A stretch of 24,031 nucleotides of DNA from an uncultured Lachnospiraceae bacterium (GCA_910578115.1 CAJTPO010000009.1:96755-120785); one strand, 5' to 3'; shown: positions 1 to 8,690, counted from the first letter of the stretch. The notes: generated by a model from the sequence alone, not told the origin. Program-made: numbers and translations.

Positions 1-42
1 AAAACGATAGTTTTGCAGCGGCCCACGTCAATTCAATAGCTT

Positions 43-948
43 CTACTGGATATTCAACTTCGCAAACAGATCTCCCAGACTGGTTCCCAGGCTCTCACTG
101 TTTCCGTATTGCTTCACGTCAACCTTCTCTTCTTCATCTACCTGCATTTCCTCCAGCGCTTTCATGCTCAGTGAGATCTTGCCATTGTTCGTATTCAGAA
201 CCTTGACTTTAACCTTATCACCGACCTTAAGCACCTCGGAGGGTTTCTTGATCCTTCTCTGGCTGATCTGCGAAATGTGTACCAGACCGCTCAGTCCGTC
301 TTTTAAGTCTACAAATGCGCCGTACGGCTGCAGGCTCTCTACCGTTCCCTCAAACACCGTTCCGGGAACGATCATCGCTATCTTGTGGTCATGCTCCTCT
401 CTGGCCTGCTCCCGCAGGATCTCTCTTGCCGACATCACCAGTTTCTCTTTCTCCCGATCCACCGTGATGACCCTGACCTCCAGCGTTTTTCCCTTATATT
501 CCTCGAGATTCTCCACATAAGAAAGTGCCAGATGGGAGGCCGGTATGAAGCCTCTGATCCCTTCCAGATAAGCAACCACACCCGCATTTACAACATCATT
601 TACCTTGACAGCAATGGTCTTCTTCTCTTCCAGATAACCAGTAAGCACGTCCCAGGCAAGCACCGAGTTGGCTTCCTTCCTGGAAAGCAGGATATTGCCC
701 TGTCCGTCATCCATCTTCACCACCGAAGCCTCAATGACATCTCCCTCATGCACGTCCGTCATCACGGAAAAAGCAGGATCGTTACTCATATCGGCAGCCT
801 TAATGATCCCCTGCGTGTAATACTTAAGATCCAACGTCACTTCTTCCTCATTCACACCGATCACAGTGCCCTTGATCACATCCCCCTCCTGAATGGTACG
901 GAAAGATGCCTCCAGCTCTTTTTCATAGTCCTTCATTGTCTCTTCCAT
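43..948 (-). CDS. S1 RNA-binding domain protein (ribosomal protein S1-like)
   Basis: A 301-residue cytoplasmic protein with three S1-type OB folds at roughly residues 21-91, 108-173 and 195-263. The third is the most canonical, with GTVESLQPYGAFVDL followed by GLVHISQIS. Proteins of this type bind single-stranded RNA and act in translation or mRNA handling. With three S1 domains it is shorter than the six-domain proteobacterial RpsA and matches the short S1-like proteins of Firmicutes. The acidic tail (about 267-280) is not part of an S1 fold. The first ATG is chosen because GGGGGA lies 8 nt upstream; a second Met at codon 5 is possible. In many Clostridia such a protein is fused to, or encoded next to, IspH, but the window ends 42 nt downstream so this cannot be checked. 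Whether it is a true ribosomal S1 is uncertain; the S1-domain call is secure. Confidence 0.93.
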   Translation of the reverse strand: MEETMKDYEKELEASFRTIQEGDVIKGTVIGVNEEEVTLDLKYYTQGIIKAADMSNDPAFSVMTDVHEGDVIEASVVKMDDGQGNILLSRKEANSVLAWDVLTGYLEEKKTIAVKVNDVVNAGVVAYLEGIRGFIPASHLALSYVENLEEYKGKTLEVRVITVDREKEKLVMSAREILREQAREEHDHKIAMIVPGTVFEGTVESLQPYGAFVDLKDGLSGLVHISQISQRRIKKPSEVLKVGDKVKVKVLNTNNGKISLSMKALEEMQVDEEEKVDVKQYGNSESLGTSLGDLFAKLNIQ

Positions 949-1093
949 AATTTCTGTCCCCCATACTTCTTATTTTATTCCTGTCAAGCGCCTATAAAAC
1001 TGCCAAAAGCACGTACGACTCACTCAGTATATCATATTTTCAAGATGCAGACTATAAAATCATTCTTAATTCGTATCCATAACACCTTAATTC

Positions 1094-2236
1094 TTACAGC
1101 AGTTCCCTCGCCTTCTGCATCCGCTCCGCGATCGGCACATGAAACGGGCATCTGCCCTCACAGGTCTTGCAGCCGATACAATCCGACGCGTTCGCCTCAA
1201 GCTGCGCATAATGTGCCCGGACCGTTCCCGGCACCTCCTCCTGCATCGCGGCCAGATCATACAGTTTATTGACCATGGCAATGTCGATCTTTGCCGGACA
1301 CGGCGCACAATGCCCGCAGTATGTACACTGTCCCGTGGAAAAGGCGTGGCGCGGGGCCGATGCCAGAACGCTGGCGTAGTCCTTCTCCGCCTCCGACGCC
1401 GTCTCGTAAGCTGTCGCCTCATACACATGCTGCGGTGTGTCATAGCCCACCATTACCGACGAAACCGCAGGTCTTGTCAGGGAATAGTGCAGGCATTGCA
1501 CCGGCGTCAGGGCAACTCCGAAAGGCGATCTGTGCGCATCAAACAGACGGCCGCCGGCATACCCCTTCATCACGGTGATGCCCACGCCATTATGTTCACA
1601 CAGCTTATACAATTCCTCACGCTCCGGCGCGATACCGCCCAGATGTTCGTCAAAGCTCTCCACAAAATAATCGTCTATGTTCGTGATCGGCGGCAGCATA
1701 TCAAAAGCCGGATTAACGCTGAATAAGATCATCTCGATCTCGCCCTGGCAGGCCGCCAGCTTCGCCGTCTCCGGATTGTGGGTGCTCATACCGATATGCC
1801 GGATCACGCCGTCTCTTTTCAACTGCCGCACATACTCCATGAATTCCCCGCCGATAACCCTGTCGAATTCCTCCGCCGTATCAATAAAATGGATCATCCC
1901 CAGATCTATGTAATCCGTCTGCAGTCTCGTCAGCAGATCCTCAAAAGCAGGCTTTACTTTCGTCAGATCCCTCGTCCTCACATACTGCCCGTTCTCCCAG
2001 GTGGAACCGATATGACCCTGGATGATCCATTTCTCCCGCCGTCCTTTGATGGCCAGACCGATATTCGAGCGGACATTGGGTTCTGACATCCAGCAATCCA
2101 GAATGTTGATCCCTTCCTTTTCACAGGTCTCGATGACCTCCCTTACTTCCTCCGTGTTGTGGCGCTCCAGCCACTCCCCGCCCAGGCCGATCTCGCTGAC
2201 CATCAGGCTGGTCTTTCCAAGTTCTCTATACCTCAT
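1094..2236 (-). CDS. Aldo/keto reductase with C-terminal 2x[4Fe-4S] ferredoxin domain
   Basis: A 380-residue protein: an aldo/keto reductase TIM barrel (about 1-290) followed by a ferredoxin-like domain. The second domain has two complete cysteine sets, C304/C307/C310/C313 (CxxCxxCxxCP) and C353/C356/C359/C363 (CxxCxxCxxxCP), each able to hold a [4Fe-4S] cluster. The N-terminus MRYRELGKTSLMVSEIGLGG is typical of the family. The usual AKR tetrad is Asp-Tyr-Lys-His. Here the Asp (D47) and His (H116, in MIHFID) are visible, but the Tyr region reads DCWMSEP and the Lys position reads IIQGHIG, so Tyr and Lys appear to be missing. It is probably a cytoplasmic redox protein of unknown substrate, with electrons passing through the clusters rather than by classical NADPH carbonyl reduction. 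AAAGGAG lies upstream of the ATG. The downstream S1 gene is 145 nt away. Confidence 0.92.
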   Translation of the reverse strand: MRYRELGKTSLMVSEIGLGGEWLERHNTEEVREVIETCEKEGINILDCWMSEPNVRSNIGLAIKGRREKWIIQGHIGSTWENGQYVRTRDLTKVKPAFEDLLTRLQTDYIDLGMIHFIDTAEEFDRVIGGEFMEYVRQLKRDGVIRHIGMSTHNPETAKLAACQGEIEMILFSVNPAFDMLPPITNIDDYFVESFDEHLGGIAPEREELYKLCEHNGVGITVMKGYAGGRLFDAHRSPFGVALTPVQCLHYSLTRPAVSSVMVGYDTPQHVYEATAYETASEAEKDYASVLASAPRHAFSTGQCTYCGHCAPCPAKIDIAMVNKLYDLAAMQEEVPGTVRAHYAQLEANASDCIGCKTCEGRCPFHVPIAERMQKARELL

Positions 2237-2331
2237 ATGCCCTTCTCCTTTCCGCGGCAGTGGTTGCCCTGCCGTTTACTTCCTTTTCACCAAAAATACA
2301 GTTCTTCCCGCAGTATGCCGCCTGTCCGCTT

Positions 2332-4029
2332 CTATCCGCAGACTACTCGGCAGCGCTTTTTATAACATGCAATCCCATAACGGTAAATAGTCTTCATACC
2401 GTCCCTGATAAGGATTTCTTCATATTTTCTGTCCCTGATCTGCCGCAAAGCCACCTGACAGCTTTCTTCGAATGCCGCATCCTCCGCGTATTTTAATTCT
2501 ATCATGATGCCTGTTTCCAGATTGTCAATTTCCACGGCGATATCACAGTATCCTTCTCCCGCCTCTGCGTTCGACATGACATTCCAATGGTCCATATTTC
2601 CAAAAAGCCCCAGCAGAATACCGTAATAAAAATGCTCCTTCCGCTCTTTTCTCACACTTGTGTCGTGAATGCTGATCGTTTTTCTCAGGTAAGCCGTAAA
2701 ACCCTCTTCAATCGCCGAGACATCATTCTGTTCAAAAGCCCTGCAGAAGCTGTCCAGCCGCCCGGTGTCTCTTTTCGTCTCCTGTCGAAACCATTCCTGT
2801 ATCTGTTCTACAAAGATCCAACATATTTCCCTGTTCGGAATGACAAGCACCGTCAGGCCATCCTCCTGTACACCGCGCTTTGTCAAATAACCTGTCGTGA
2901 ACAAAATACTCCACAGATTATCAAAATCAGCATCCAGATCCCTGTAAGTCAATTCCTCCCGAATCTTCTTCCTGATACTGCCGCCCGCGATCAGTTCCTC
3001 AATTTCCTGCCGGCCGGCTGTATTTGCTTTACTGATAAATCTCCTTACGATATCATTTCCGCTCGTATTCACCCAATAATTCTGCGGTCTTTGCACACTC
3101 CCGTCACGCAGGGCCCCACAGTAGTTGATCACATCCCAAGGACAATAGACGCCTGCATTGCCAAACCGATAGCCGTCATACCACTCCCGCACGGCATCAT
3201 ACTGCGCGTCAAAGCCATAGCAGGCGAGCAATGCTCTGACTTCAGCCTCCGTAAATCCAAAATGTTCGCTGTACCGCACATCTTTGACAGTATATACATT
3301 AAAATTGTTCAATCCGGTAAAAATACTTTCTTTTGACACCCCGAGACACCCCGTCAGTACTGCAAAATACAGGCTGTCGTTGGTTTTCAAGACCCGTCCG
3401 AAAAAAGTCCTGATCAGATTCGTCATGGCATCATAATACCCGGACTGATACGCCTTATCAAGCGGCACATCATACTCGTCAATCAAAATAATTACCTTCT
3501 GTTCATAATGCTTATGCAAAAGCTGCGAAAGCGTCAGCAGACTGTCCAGCAGAAACTCGTCCGCCATTGTAAAAATACCCTCTTCGTTTACACGCACCAG
3601 TGCCTGGTACTGTTGGCGTTCAATCTCTGTCAGCTTTTTGCTCCGCAGCAGAAATTGAAATCGCAGGGCCTCTTTTCCAATGATCCTGCGCAGCATTCTT
3701 TTTGCTTCCTCACAGGTACTTCCTGTCACTTCCTTCAAGCTGACAGAGATCACAGGATATTTCCCCATATGCCTGTCACACAGTTCTTTTTCTTTCGCGA
3801 TCTCAAGCCCTGCAAAAAGCTCCTCATCACAGCCGAACTCAAAAAAGTATCTCAGCATGTCCATATTTAAAGTCTTACCAAACCGCCTGGGCCGTGTAAA
3901 GAGTCTCACCTTCCCCCAGTTCTCTAAAAGTGTTTTGATAAATCCTGTCTTATCCACATAGTAGAATCCCATTTTGCGCATTTCCTGAAAGCTCTCAACG
4001 CCGATCGGAAGATCCCTTTTCCTTGTCAT
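2332..4029 (-). CDS. AAA-ATPase-like / PD-(D/E)XK nuclease protein (DUF1703 type)
   Basis: A 565-residue protein with the family's two-domain layout. The N-terminal AAA-ATPase-like domain starts with LPIGVESFQEMR and GFYYVDKTGFI, has a Walker A-like RPRRFGKT (46-53) and a Walker B ILIDEYD (181-187). The C-terminal PD-(D/E)XK domain has D496 in GYCDIAVEID and E511-x-K513 in IMIELKYA, so the nuclease triad looks intact. These proteins occur in many copies in gut and rumen anaerobes. Their biological role is unproven; defence or mobile-element-linked nuclease roles have been suggested. AAGGGAG lies just upstream of the ATG. The gene stands alone: its stop is 95 nt before the aldo/keto reductase start. 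A likely promoter with an extended -10 lies at 4085-4113. No frameshift or truncation is seen. Confidence 0.93.
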   Translation of the reverse strand: MTRKRDLPIGVESFQEMRKMGFYYVDKTGFIKTLLENWGKVRLFTRPRRFGKTLNMDMLRYFFEFGCDEELFAGLEIAKEKELCDRHMGKYPVISVSLKEVTGSTCEEAKRMLRRIIGKEALRFQFLLRSKKLTEIERQQYQALVRVNEEGIFTMADEFLLDSLLTLSQLLHKHYEQKVIILIDEYDVPLDKAYQSGYYDAMTNLIRTFFGRVLKTNDSLYFAVLTGCLGVSKESIFTGLNNFNVYTVKDVRYSEHFGFTEAEVRALLACYGFDAQYDAVREWYDGYRFGNAGVYCPWDVINYCGALRDGSVQRPQNYWVNTSGNDIVRRFISKANTAGRQEIEELIAGGSIRKKIREELTYRDLDADFDNLWSILFTTGYLTKRGVQEDGLTVLVIPNREICWIFVEQIQEWFRQETKRDTGRLDSFCRAFEQNDVSAIEEGFTAYLRKTISIHDTSVRKERKEHFYYGILLGLFGNMDHWNVMSNAEAGEGYCDIAVEIDNLETGIMIELKYAEDAAFEESCQVALRQIRDRKYEEILIRDGMKTIYRYGIACYKKRCRVVCG

Positions 4030-4084
4030 GCTGTCTCCCTTTCTTTGAAAATTGAATTATCAATATGAGTGGGCCATTAGTGAC

Positions 4085-4113
4085 AGTATAGCATATATCA
4101 ATACTGCTTGAAA
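4085..4113 (-). promoter_or_regulatory. Probable promoter of the ATPase/nuclease gene
   Basis: Read on the minus strand, TTTCAA, 17 nt, then TATACT, with TGC directly before the -10 (an extended -10). It lies about 55 nt upstream of the ATG at 4029. The -35 is weak, so recognition would depend on the extended -10. Confidence 0.45.
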
Positions 4114-4294
4114 CACATAAAGCTATTCCGATCCAGTCAAATCTACAGGTTCGTTTTTCGGCAAATGCAATGTCCCTCTGCTCCCCCAATATGACACCTT
4201 TCGTCACATCCCGACATATAATATCAATATATCAGTAAACCCACCTGCGAGACCCAATCCAATTTTCGCAGGCGGCCAGTCGTGGGAGCGCTGT

Positions 4295-4333
4295 CGTTAC
4301 AGTTCACAGCCTGACCGGCCTCCAACTGTAACG
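4295..4333. repeat. Perfect 10-bp inverted repeat, 19-nt spacer
   Basis: The arms CGTTACAGTT (4295-4304) and AACTGTAACG (4324-4333) are exact reverse complements with 19 nt between them, which include CACAGCCTGAC. It ends 41 nt before the hemerythrin ATG. The geometry (10-19-10) and part of the loop are shared with the inverted repeat at 11972-12010. It could be a protein-binding operator, an mRNA leader hairpin or a small dispersed repeat. Confidence 0.7.
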
Positions 4334-4374
4334 CACTGTCATCTTAGCCTTCCCACACCGATAAAGGAGCAGAA

Positions 4375-5256
4375 ATGGCGAAAGAAGCAGAATGGAACAA
4401 TCATTTCAACATCGGTATTGATTCCATCGACAATGCACACCGGAAACTTTTTTCGATCGTCCGCAGACTGATCCATGTAAGCAAAGATGAAAACAACGGA
4501 CAATGGGCATGTGCCGAAGGCATCAAATACTTTAAAACCTATGCCATAGAGCATTTTACCGACGAAGAAACCTATATGAAGTCAATCAACTACGAGGGAT
4601 ATGAAATACACAAGCGCCTGCATGACGGTATGCGGTATAAGACACTGCCCGCTCTTGAAAAGGATCTGTTGGAATCAGACTATTCGCAGGAATCCATCCA
4701 GCATTTTCTCGGCATCTGCCTTGGATGGCTGACTGCTCACATCATGATCGAGGATCGCGCCATCACAGGCAAAATTTCAAATAGATGGAAAAAGGATAAC
4801 ACCGGAGAAGCCATGACTGCTCTGGAAGATGCACTGACGCTTGCCATACGGGAAATCTTCCGGTTACAGCCGGAAATCGTCAGCGAGCATTACAGCGGAG
4901 AAGATTTCGGCAACTGCATGATCGACCGGCTGACTTACCGCTCCAAAGAAGGAAACCATGTCCAGATCTTTCTCGTTCTTGAAGAAAGCCTGGTGCTGCG
5001 TGCCGTGAGCTCCATGCTTGGCATGCCGTTAAAAAAGGTAGATCGGATGGTTGAAAATACCGTCAGACAGCTTTCCATGCATATCGCAGACCAGGTCGGC
5101 GAACACTGTCATCTGTCTTTTTACTACGAATTGGAGAGCAATCACCTGATGACGGCGGAACAGTTCCGACAGATCTTTTATGCACAGTATTTTGACTACA
5201 GTCTGCTGTTCAACACCGGAACGGGCTATTTTGCATTCTGCATCAAGCTGGAATGA
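4375..5256 (+). CDS. Bacteriohemerythrin fused to a CheX-like domain
   Basis: A 293-residue cytoplasmic protein. Residues 1-135 form a hemerythrin four-helix bundle with the full di-iron ligand set: H22, H60 and E64 (HxxxE), H79, H83, H122 and D127 (HxxxxD). Such domains bind O2 or other small diatomics and serve as oxygen carriers or redox sensors. Residues about 148-293 resemble CheX/CheC-type chemotaxis phosphatases, with a helix at ALTLAIREIF, the strand-helix VQIFLVLEESL...VSSMLGM and a following long helix. The catalytic ExxN expected on that helix reads Q232-L-S-M235, so phosphatase activity is doubtful. AAGGAG lies 6 nt before the ATG. It is convergent with the kinase/regulator operon at 5417-8690, which suggests but does not prove a shared signalling role. 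The hemerythrin call is secure; the CheX-like assignment is an inference from the sequence pattern. Confidence 0.9.
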   Translation: MAKEAEWNNHFNIGIDSIDNAHRKLFSIVRRLIHVSKDENNGQWACAEGIKYFKTYAIEHFTDEETYMKSINYEGYEIHKRLHDGMRYKTLPALEKDLLESDYSQESIQHFLGICLGWLTAHIMIEDRAITGKISNRWKKDNTGEAMTALEDALTLAIREIFRLQPEIVSEHYSGEDFGNCMIDRLTYRSKEGNHVQIFLVLEESLVLRAVSSMLGMPLKKVDRMVENTVRQLSMHIADQVGEHCHLSFYYELESNHLMTAEQFRQIFYAQYFDYSLLFNTGTGYFAFCIKLE

Positions 5257-5305
5257 AGTCAAATATCCATGCAGGCATGGCTGCCTGGCTCGTTGCTTCG
5301 CGGGA

Positions 5306-5339
5306 ATAAAAAAACAGGAGCTGGCTCAATGCCGGCTCC
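5306..5339 (-). terminator. Rho-independent terminator of the kinase/regulator operon
   Basis: Read on the minus strand: a 9-bp stem (GGAGCCGGC with GCCAGCTCC, one G-U pair), a 5-nt loop, then TG and seven T residues (5308-5314). It lies about 80 nt after the response regulator stop codon and fits an intrinsic terminator well. Confidence 0.8.
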
Positions 5340-5416
5340 ATCACATATAACATCTTATTCATGATTACACTTCTTATTGCGCTTTCTATCACGCTTTCTG
5401 CCTCTGTTTCTTAAAC

Positions 5417-5827
5417 TCAAGACGTCGCGCCACCCGCCGTGCTTTGCTTACTGCCTGCTTTTCTCAGTACGCTCTCGATCCTCTCATGAAGATCTTCTAC
5501 GTTAAAAGGCTTGAGGATATAATTATCCGCCCCCAGCATAAAGCTCTCCAGAACCGTATGCTTATCATTCTGGGATGTGAGCATGATCACAGGAATATTC
5601 TGGCAGTCTTCCATTTCACGGATCTCACGCAGCGTCTCCACGCCGTCTTTCGATGCCATCCGTACATCCAGCAGGATCAGGTCCGGTTTGTTCTTTTTCA
5701 AATACTGCAGGGCACGCACCCCCGAATTTAAAGGTGTCACCTCATATTTCTCCTTCAAAGCCTGTTCGATCGTCGCCAGACTGATACTGTTATCATCCAC
5801 TGCCAGTATTCTATACTTAAATGTCAT
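5417..5827 (-). CDS. Single-domain response regulator (CheY-like)
   Basis: A 136-residue receiver domain without an output domain. The phosphorylation site set is complete: acidic pair D11/D12, phospho-acceptor D54 (LILLDVRM), T84 and K106 (ILKPF). It starts 13 nt after the stop of the hybrid kinase gene, whose TAG stop lies directly before the GGGGG ribosome site, so the two are one transcript and probably co-translated. The kinase ends in an HPt domain, making this protein the likely last Asp of a His-Asp-His-Asp relay. With no DNA-binding or enzyme domain it should act by protein-protein contact or serve as a phosphate sink. The short Ser/Thr/Gly-rich tail (about 125-136) is not part of the fold. 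The target is unknown. Confidence 0.93.
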   Translation of the reverse strand: MTFKYRILAVDDNSISLATIEQALKEKYEVTPLNSGVRALQYLKKNKPDLILLDVRMASKDGVETLREIREMEDCQNIPVIMLTSQNDKHTVLESFMLGADNYILKPFNVEDLHERIESVLRKAGSKQSTAGGATS

Positions 5828-5840
5828 CTGTTCTTTCCCC

Positions 5841-8690
5841 CTATCCTATCTTTTCTAATAATTCACGCAACATCTGTTCCGCCGCCTCATCTTCATATAA
5901 CTGGAGCTGCTCTTTGACTTTCTCGAGCGTTTCCTCCGTCTCGGCCTCCAGCTGATATGCCAGGATCTCTTCTATCTTATGCGCACACTCCCTGGCCTGA
6001 AAATCTTCCAGACTGCTCAGGGCTGTCTCGATCTCCTGCCGCAGCTCTTTGCTGCCGATCTCCTGCTTCTCAACCGCCGCACTCTCCTGCTTCCGATTCT
6101 CCTGCAGATATGCCTCGATATGCGCAAGCTGTTCTTCATACTCTGCCAGAAGTTTCGTCACACGGCTGTCCACGAAGGCCAGATCCCCTCTGTTCACCGC
6201 TTTTTCCTGTTCCTTGGCTCTGCTGGAAAGCCGCATCGCGCCTACATTCGCGGAAGCGCTCTTTAAGGCGTGCACCTCAATACCGTAGCCTTCATAATCC
6301 TGGTCTTCCCAAAGCTCCTGCAGGACTTTCAGCTTGCGTTTCCCGTCCAGACAATACAGCTTTAACAGCTCATTATATTCTTCCAGACTGCCGGCATAAT
6401 GCCCGGCCACCTCATCCGTATCAATGCCCTCGATCGTGATCTTCCGGAATATATCGTTATTGGACTGCAGGTTTTCAATCCACGATCCGCCCGCCATCCT
6501 TCTGTCTTCCGGAATCCATTTCAAAAGCATCTTATGCATAGCCCGTCTGTCAAGCGGTTTTGCCAGAAAATCCTGAAAACCGTTCGCAAGGAAGTTCTCC
6601 CGGACACCTTCCATGGCGTTGGCCGTCAATGCAATGATAAGCGGCAGTCTGCCGTTGTCGCCGCAGTCGTTGCGGATCCGCTGCACCGCCTCCATTCCGT
6701 CCATGACAGGCATCATATGATCCATGAAAATAAGATCGAACTGTATCCTGTGAACAAGCTCTATCGCTTCCATTCCACTTTCGGCCTCGGTGATCTCCAG
6801 CCCGTAGGTCTGCAGGAAGGATCTTGCGACTTTTCTGTTGATCAGATTGTCGTCCACCACCAGCACCTTATAATCTTTGGCCGTAAACGGCTCCAAAGGC
6901 TCCTCCGTCTTGATCTCCCGCTCCGGCACTTCCGACAAGGGTCTCTCGTCCGTGATCTTCTGTATGATCTCCACCGTAAATGTGGAACCCTTACCATACA
7001 CGCTCTCTACGCTGACCGTACCCTGCATCAGTTCGGCCAGTCGCCTTGTAATGGAAAGGCCAAGCCCCGTTCCTTCCGCGCTCCTGTTCCGCTTCGAATC
7101 GAGCTGCTTGAAATTCTCAAAGATCCTCTCAAGGTCTTCTTTGCGGATCCCACAGCCGGTATCCTGCACCTTGAAGATCAGACGTTCCGTCCCTTTCTCT
7201 TCTCCCGGCCTGCCCGAAACGAAAATCTTAACCTGCCCTTCCTTGGTAAATTTCAACGCATTGTTCAGCAGGTTCACCAGAATCTGCTTGATCCTGCTCT
7301 CATCCCCCATATAGCAGCAGGGAATCGTCATATCGTACTCGCTCTCCACCATCAGTCCATGCTGTGAAGCCACGATATCCATCATATTCAGTACTTCTTT
7401 GACCAGCGACTTGACATGGTACTCCGCCGGGACCAGTTCCATTTTGCCCGCTTCTACCTTGGACAGATCCAGTATATCGTTGATCAGCGCCAACAAGTTA
7501 TGGGCAGACGCCTTGATGTCACAGACATACTCGTATACCTTGCGTCCCTTGCTCTCCTCCATGATAATGTCGCTCAGTCCCACGATCGCGTTCATGGGCG
7601 TCCGGATCTCATGCGACATATTGGCCAGAAACGCACTCTTGGCTATATTCGCCTGCTCGGCCTGCTCCCGTACCCGTGTGATCTCTTCTATGTAGTTCTT
7701 CGTATCCGTCATATCAAGGATCAGGATGACATAGCCCTTTTTCTCCCCGAACCTGTCCCGGATCTCCTCCGCATGTCCGTGATAATATCTGTTGTTGCGG
7801 CAGAACTCTTCCTTCCCGTCCTCCTCCAGCAGCTCCCGCGGAAAATCACTCACCTCTTCGATATGTCTTCCGATGACACGGCTGCTCAGCTCCGGAAAAA
7901 TACCTGCCGCCGCAGGGTTATAGCTGACGATTCGCTCATGAATGTCGATCGCAATGACGCCGTCGCTCATGCTGTCCAGCAGGCTGCCCGATGCCAGACT
8001 GCCGAAGTCGTAGACCTTCCTGCTCCAGATCAGGATCACCACACTCGCCAGGACAAATCCCAGCACAAACGGCGTGGGGTCGTACACAAAAGTCAGTTTC
8101 ACCACATACAGGTACAGCACCACCACCGGCAGGAAAGAAAGGCCCAGTATCAGTTTATACTGCCTCTCCGCCGCATAGTCCGGCTTCTTGATACACACGC
8201 TGATCAGCGCATACATCGACAGGATATAAGGCAGGATCATTCCGCACAGCATGAAAAGCCAGTAGCCAGGCCCATACTCCAAGCCCAGATATCCATGCCC
8301 TTCCGGCGTATGCAGCCACTCGATCCGGCTGTAATAAAAAGTATGCTGATCACAGGTAAAAACAAGCCCCAGAATGAAGACGTCGATTATTTTCAGAATT
8401 TTTAAAATCTTAACAGGCGCTTTCTCATAGCAGTAGCTGAACATAAAATAGCAGTAGCTGATCGGAACCGCCAAAGATCCCATATACTGCATCTTCACCG
8501 CCACCATGGCGGCTTCTACCGTAGGTGCTGTCAACTCAAACAAATATCCGACGTTCTGTATCAAAGAGCCGAGCAGAAAATACTGCATCAGTTTCTGTTC
8601 CCGGGAGCCGTCCCCTTTCAACAGCAGAAACAATGCAACCCCGATCATGCCGATACTCAAAACGCCAAGTCCTAAAAATACGATACTCAT
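5841..8690 (-). CDS. Hybrid sensor histidine kinase (7TM-PAS-HisKA-HATPase-REC-HPt)
   Basis: A 949-residue membrane sensor. Residues about 1-223 hold seven hydrophobic helices like the N-terminal 7TM region found in many histidine kinases. A PAS domain follows (about 236-330, LLDSMSDGVIAIDI). HisKA has H360 in NMSHEIRTP. The ATPase domain has the N-box around N473/N477, DTGCGI (510-515) and GTGLGL (540-545). The receiver domain has D613/D614, phospho-acceptor D657 and K711. The HPt domain has H807 in VHALKSASANVG. A final, mostly helical and acidic segment (about 875-949) is unassigned. All relay residues are present. The ligand is unknown. The ATG at 8690 lacks a strong ribosome site. It is followed by the response regulator with a 13-nt gap, and both share the terminator at 5306-5339. 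Confidence 0.94.
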   Translation of the reverse strand: MSIVFLGLGVLSIGMIGVALFLLLKGDGSREQKLMQYFLLGSLIQNVGYLFELTAPTVEAAMVAVKMQYMGSLAVPISYCYFMFSYCYEKAPVKILKILKIIDVFILGLVFTCDQHTFYYSRIEWLHTPEGHGYLGLEYGPGYWLFMLCGMILPYILSMYALISVCIKKPDYAAERQYKLILGLSFLPVVVLYLYVVKLTFVYDPTPFVLGFVLASVVILIWSRKVYDFGSLASGSLLDSMSDGVIAIDIHERIVSYNPAAAGIFPELSSRVIGRHIEEVSDFPRELLEEDGKEEFCRNNRYYHGHAEEIRDRFGEKKGYVILILDMTDTKNYIEEITRVREQAEQANIAKSAFLANMSHEIRTPMNAIVGLSDIIMEESKGRKVYEYVCDIKASAHNLLALINDILDLSKVEAGKMELVPAEYHVKSLVKEVLNMMDIVASQHGLMVESEYDMTIPCCYMGDESRIKQILVNLLNNALKFTKEGQVKIFVSGRPGEEKGTERLIFKVQDTGCGIRKEDLERIFENFKQLDSKRNRSAEGTGLGLSITRRLAELMQGTVSVESVYGKGSTFTVEIIQKITDERPLSEVPEREIKTEEPLEPFTAKDYKVLVVDDNLINRKVARSFLQTYGLEITEAESGMEAIELVHRIQFDLIFMDHMMPVMDGMEAVQRIRNDCGDNGRLPLIIALTANAMEGVRENFLANGFQDFLAKPLDRRAMHKMLLKWIPEDRRMAGGSWIENLQSNNDIFRKITIEGIDTDEVAGHYAGSLEEYNELLKLYCLDGKRKLKVLQELWEDQDYEGYGIEVHALKSASANVGAMRLSSRAKEQEKAVNRGDLAFVDSRVTKLLAEYEEQLAHIEAYLQENRKQESAAVEKQEIGSKELRQEIETALSSLEDFQARECAHKIEEILAYQLEAETEETLEKVKEQLQLYEDEAAEQMLRELLEKIG

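Larger units (their letters stand above)
4030..4374. other. Structured divergent intergenic region
   Basis: This 345-nt gap separates the divergent nuclease and hemerythrin genes. It holds the nuclease promoter (4085-4113), a TATAAT at 4217-4222 that could be the -10 of the hemerythrin promoter although no good -35 precedes it, and three copies of TATCAATA (4058-4065, 4096-4103, 4222-4229). It also has two consecutive inverted repeats: CCTGCGA/TCGCAGG (4244-4250 and 4266-4272) and the 10-bp CGTTACAGTT/AACTGTAACG (4295-4304 and 4324-4333). The two hairpins would lie in the 5' leader of the hemerythrin mRNA if transcription starts near 4230. No known riboswitch fold was recognised. An apparent 70-codon reading frame on the minus strand overlaps the nuclease start and looks like chance. 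Confidence 0.5.

Noticed and set aside
3995..4207. 70-codon minus-strand frame overlapping the nuclease start
   Set aside because: It overlaps a well-supported gene start, covers the promoter and has no ribosome site or family features.
4230..4374. Known riboswitch in the hemerythrin leader
   Set aside because: Two stems are present but no conserved core of the c-di-GMP, SAM, cobalamin, TPP or glycine classes was recognised.
6399..7367. Long plus-strand frame of 322 codons opposite the hybrid kinase
   Set aside because: It is fully antisense to a clear kinase gene, rich in His/Arg/Pro and without a ribosome site.
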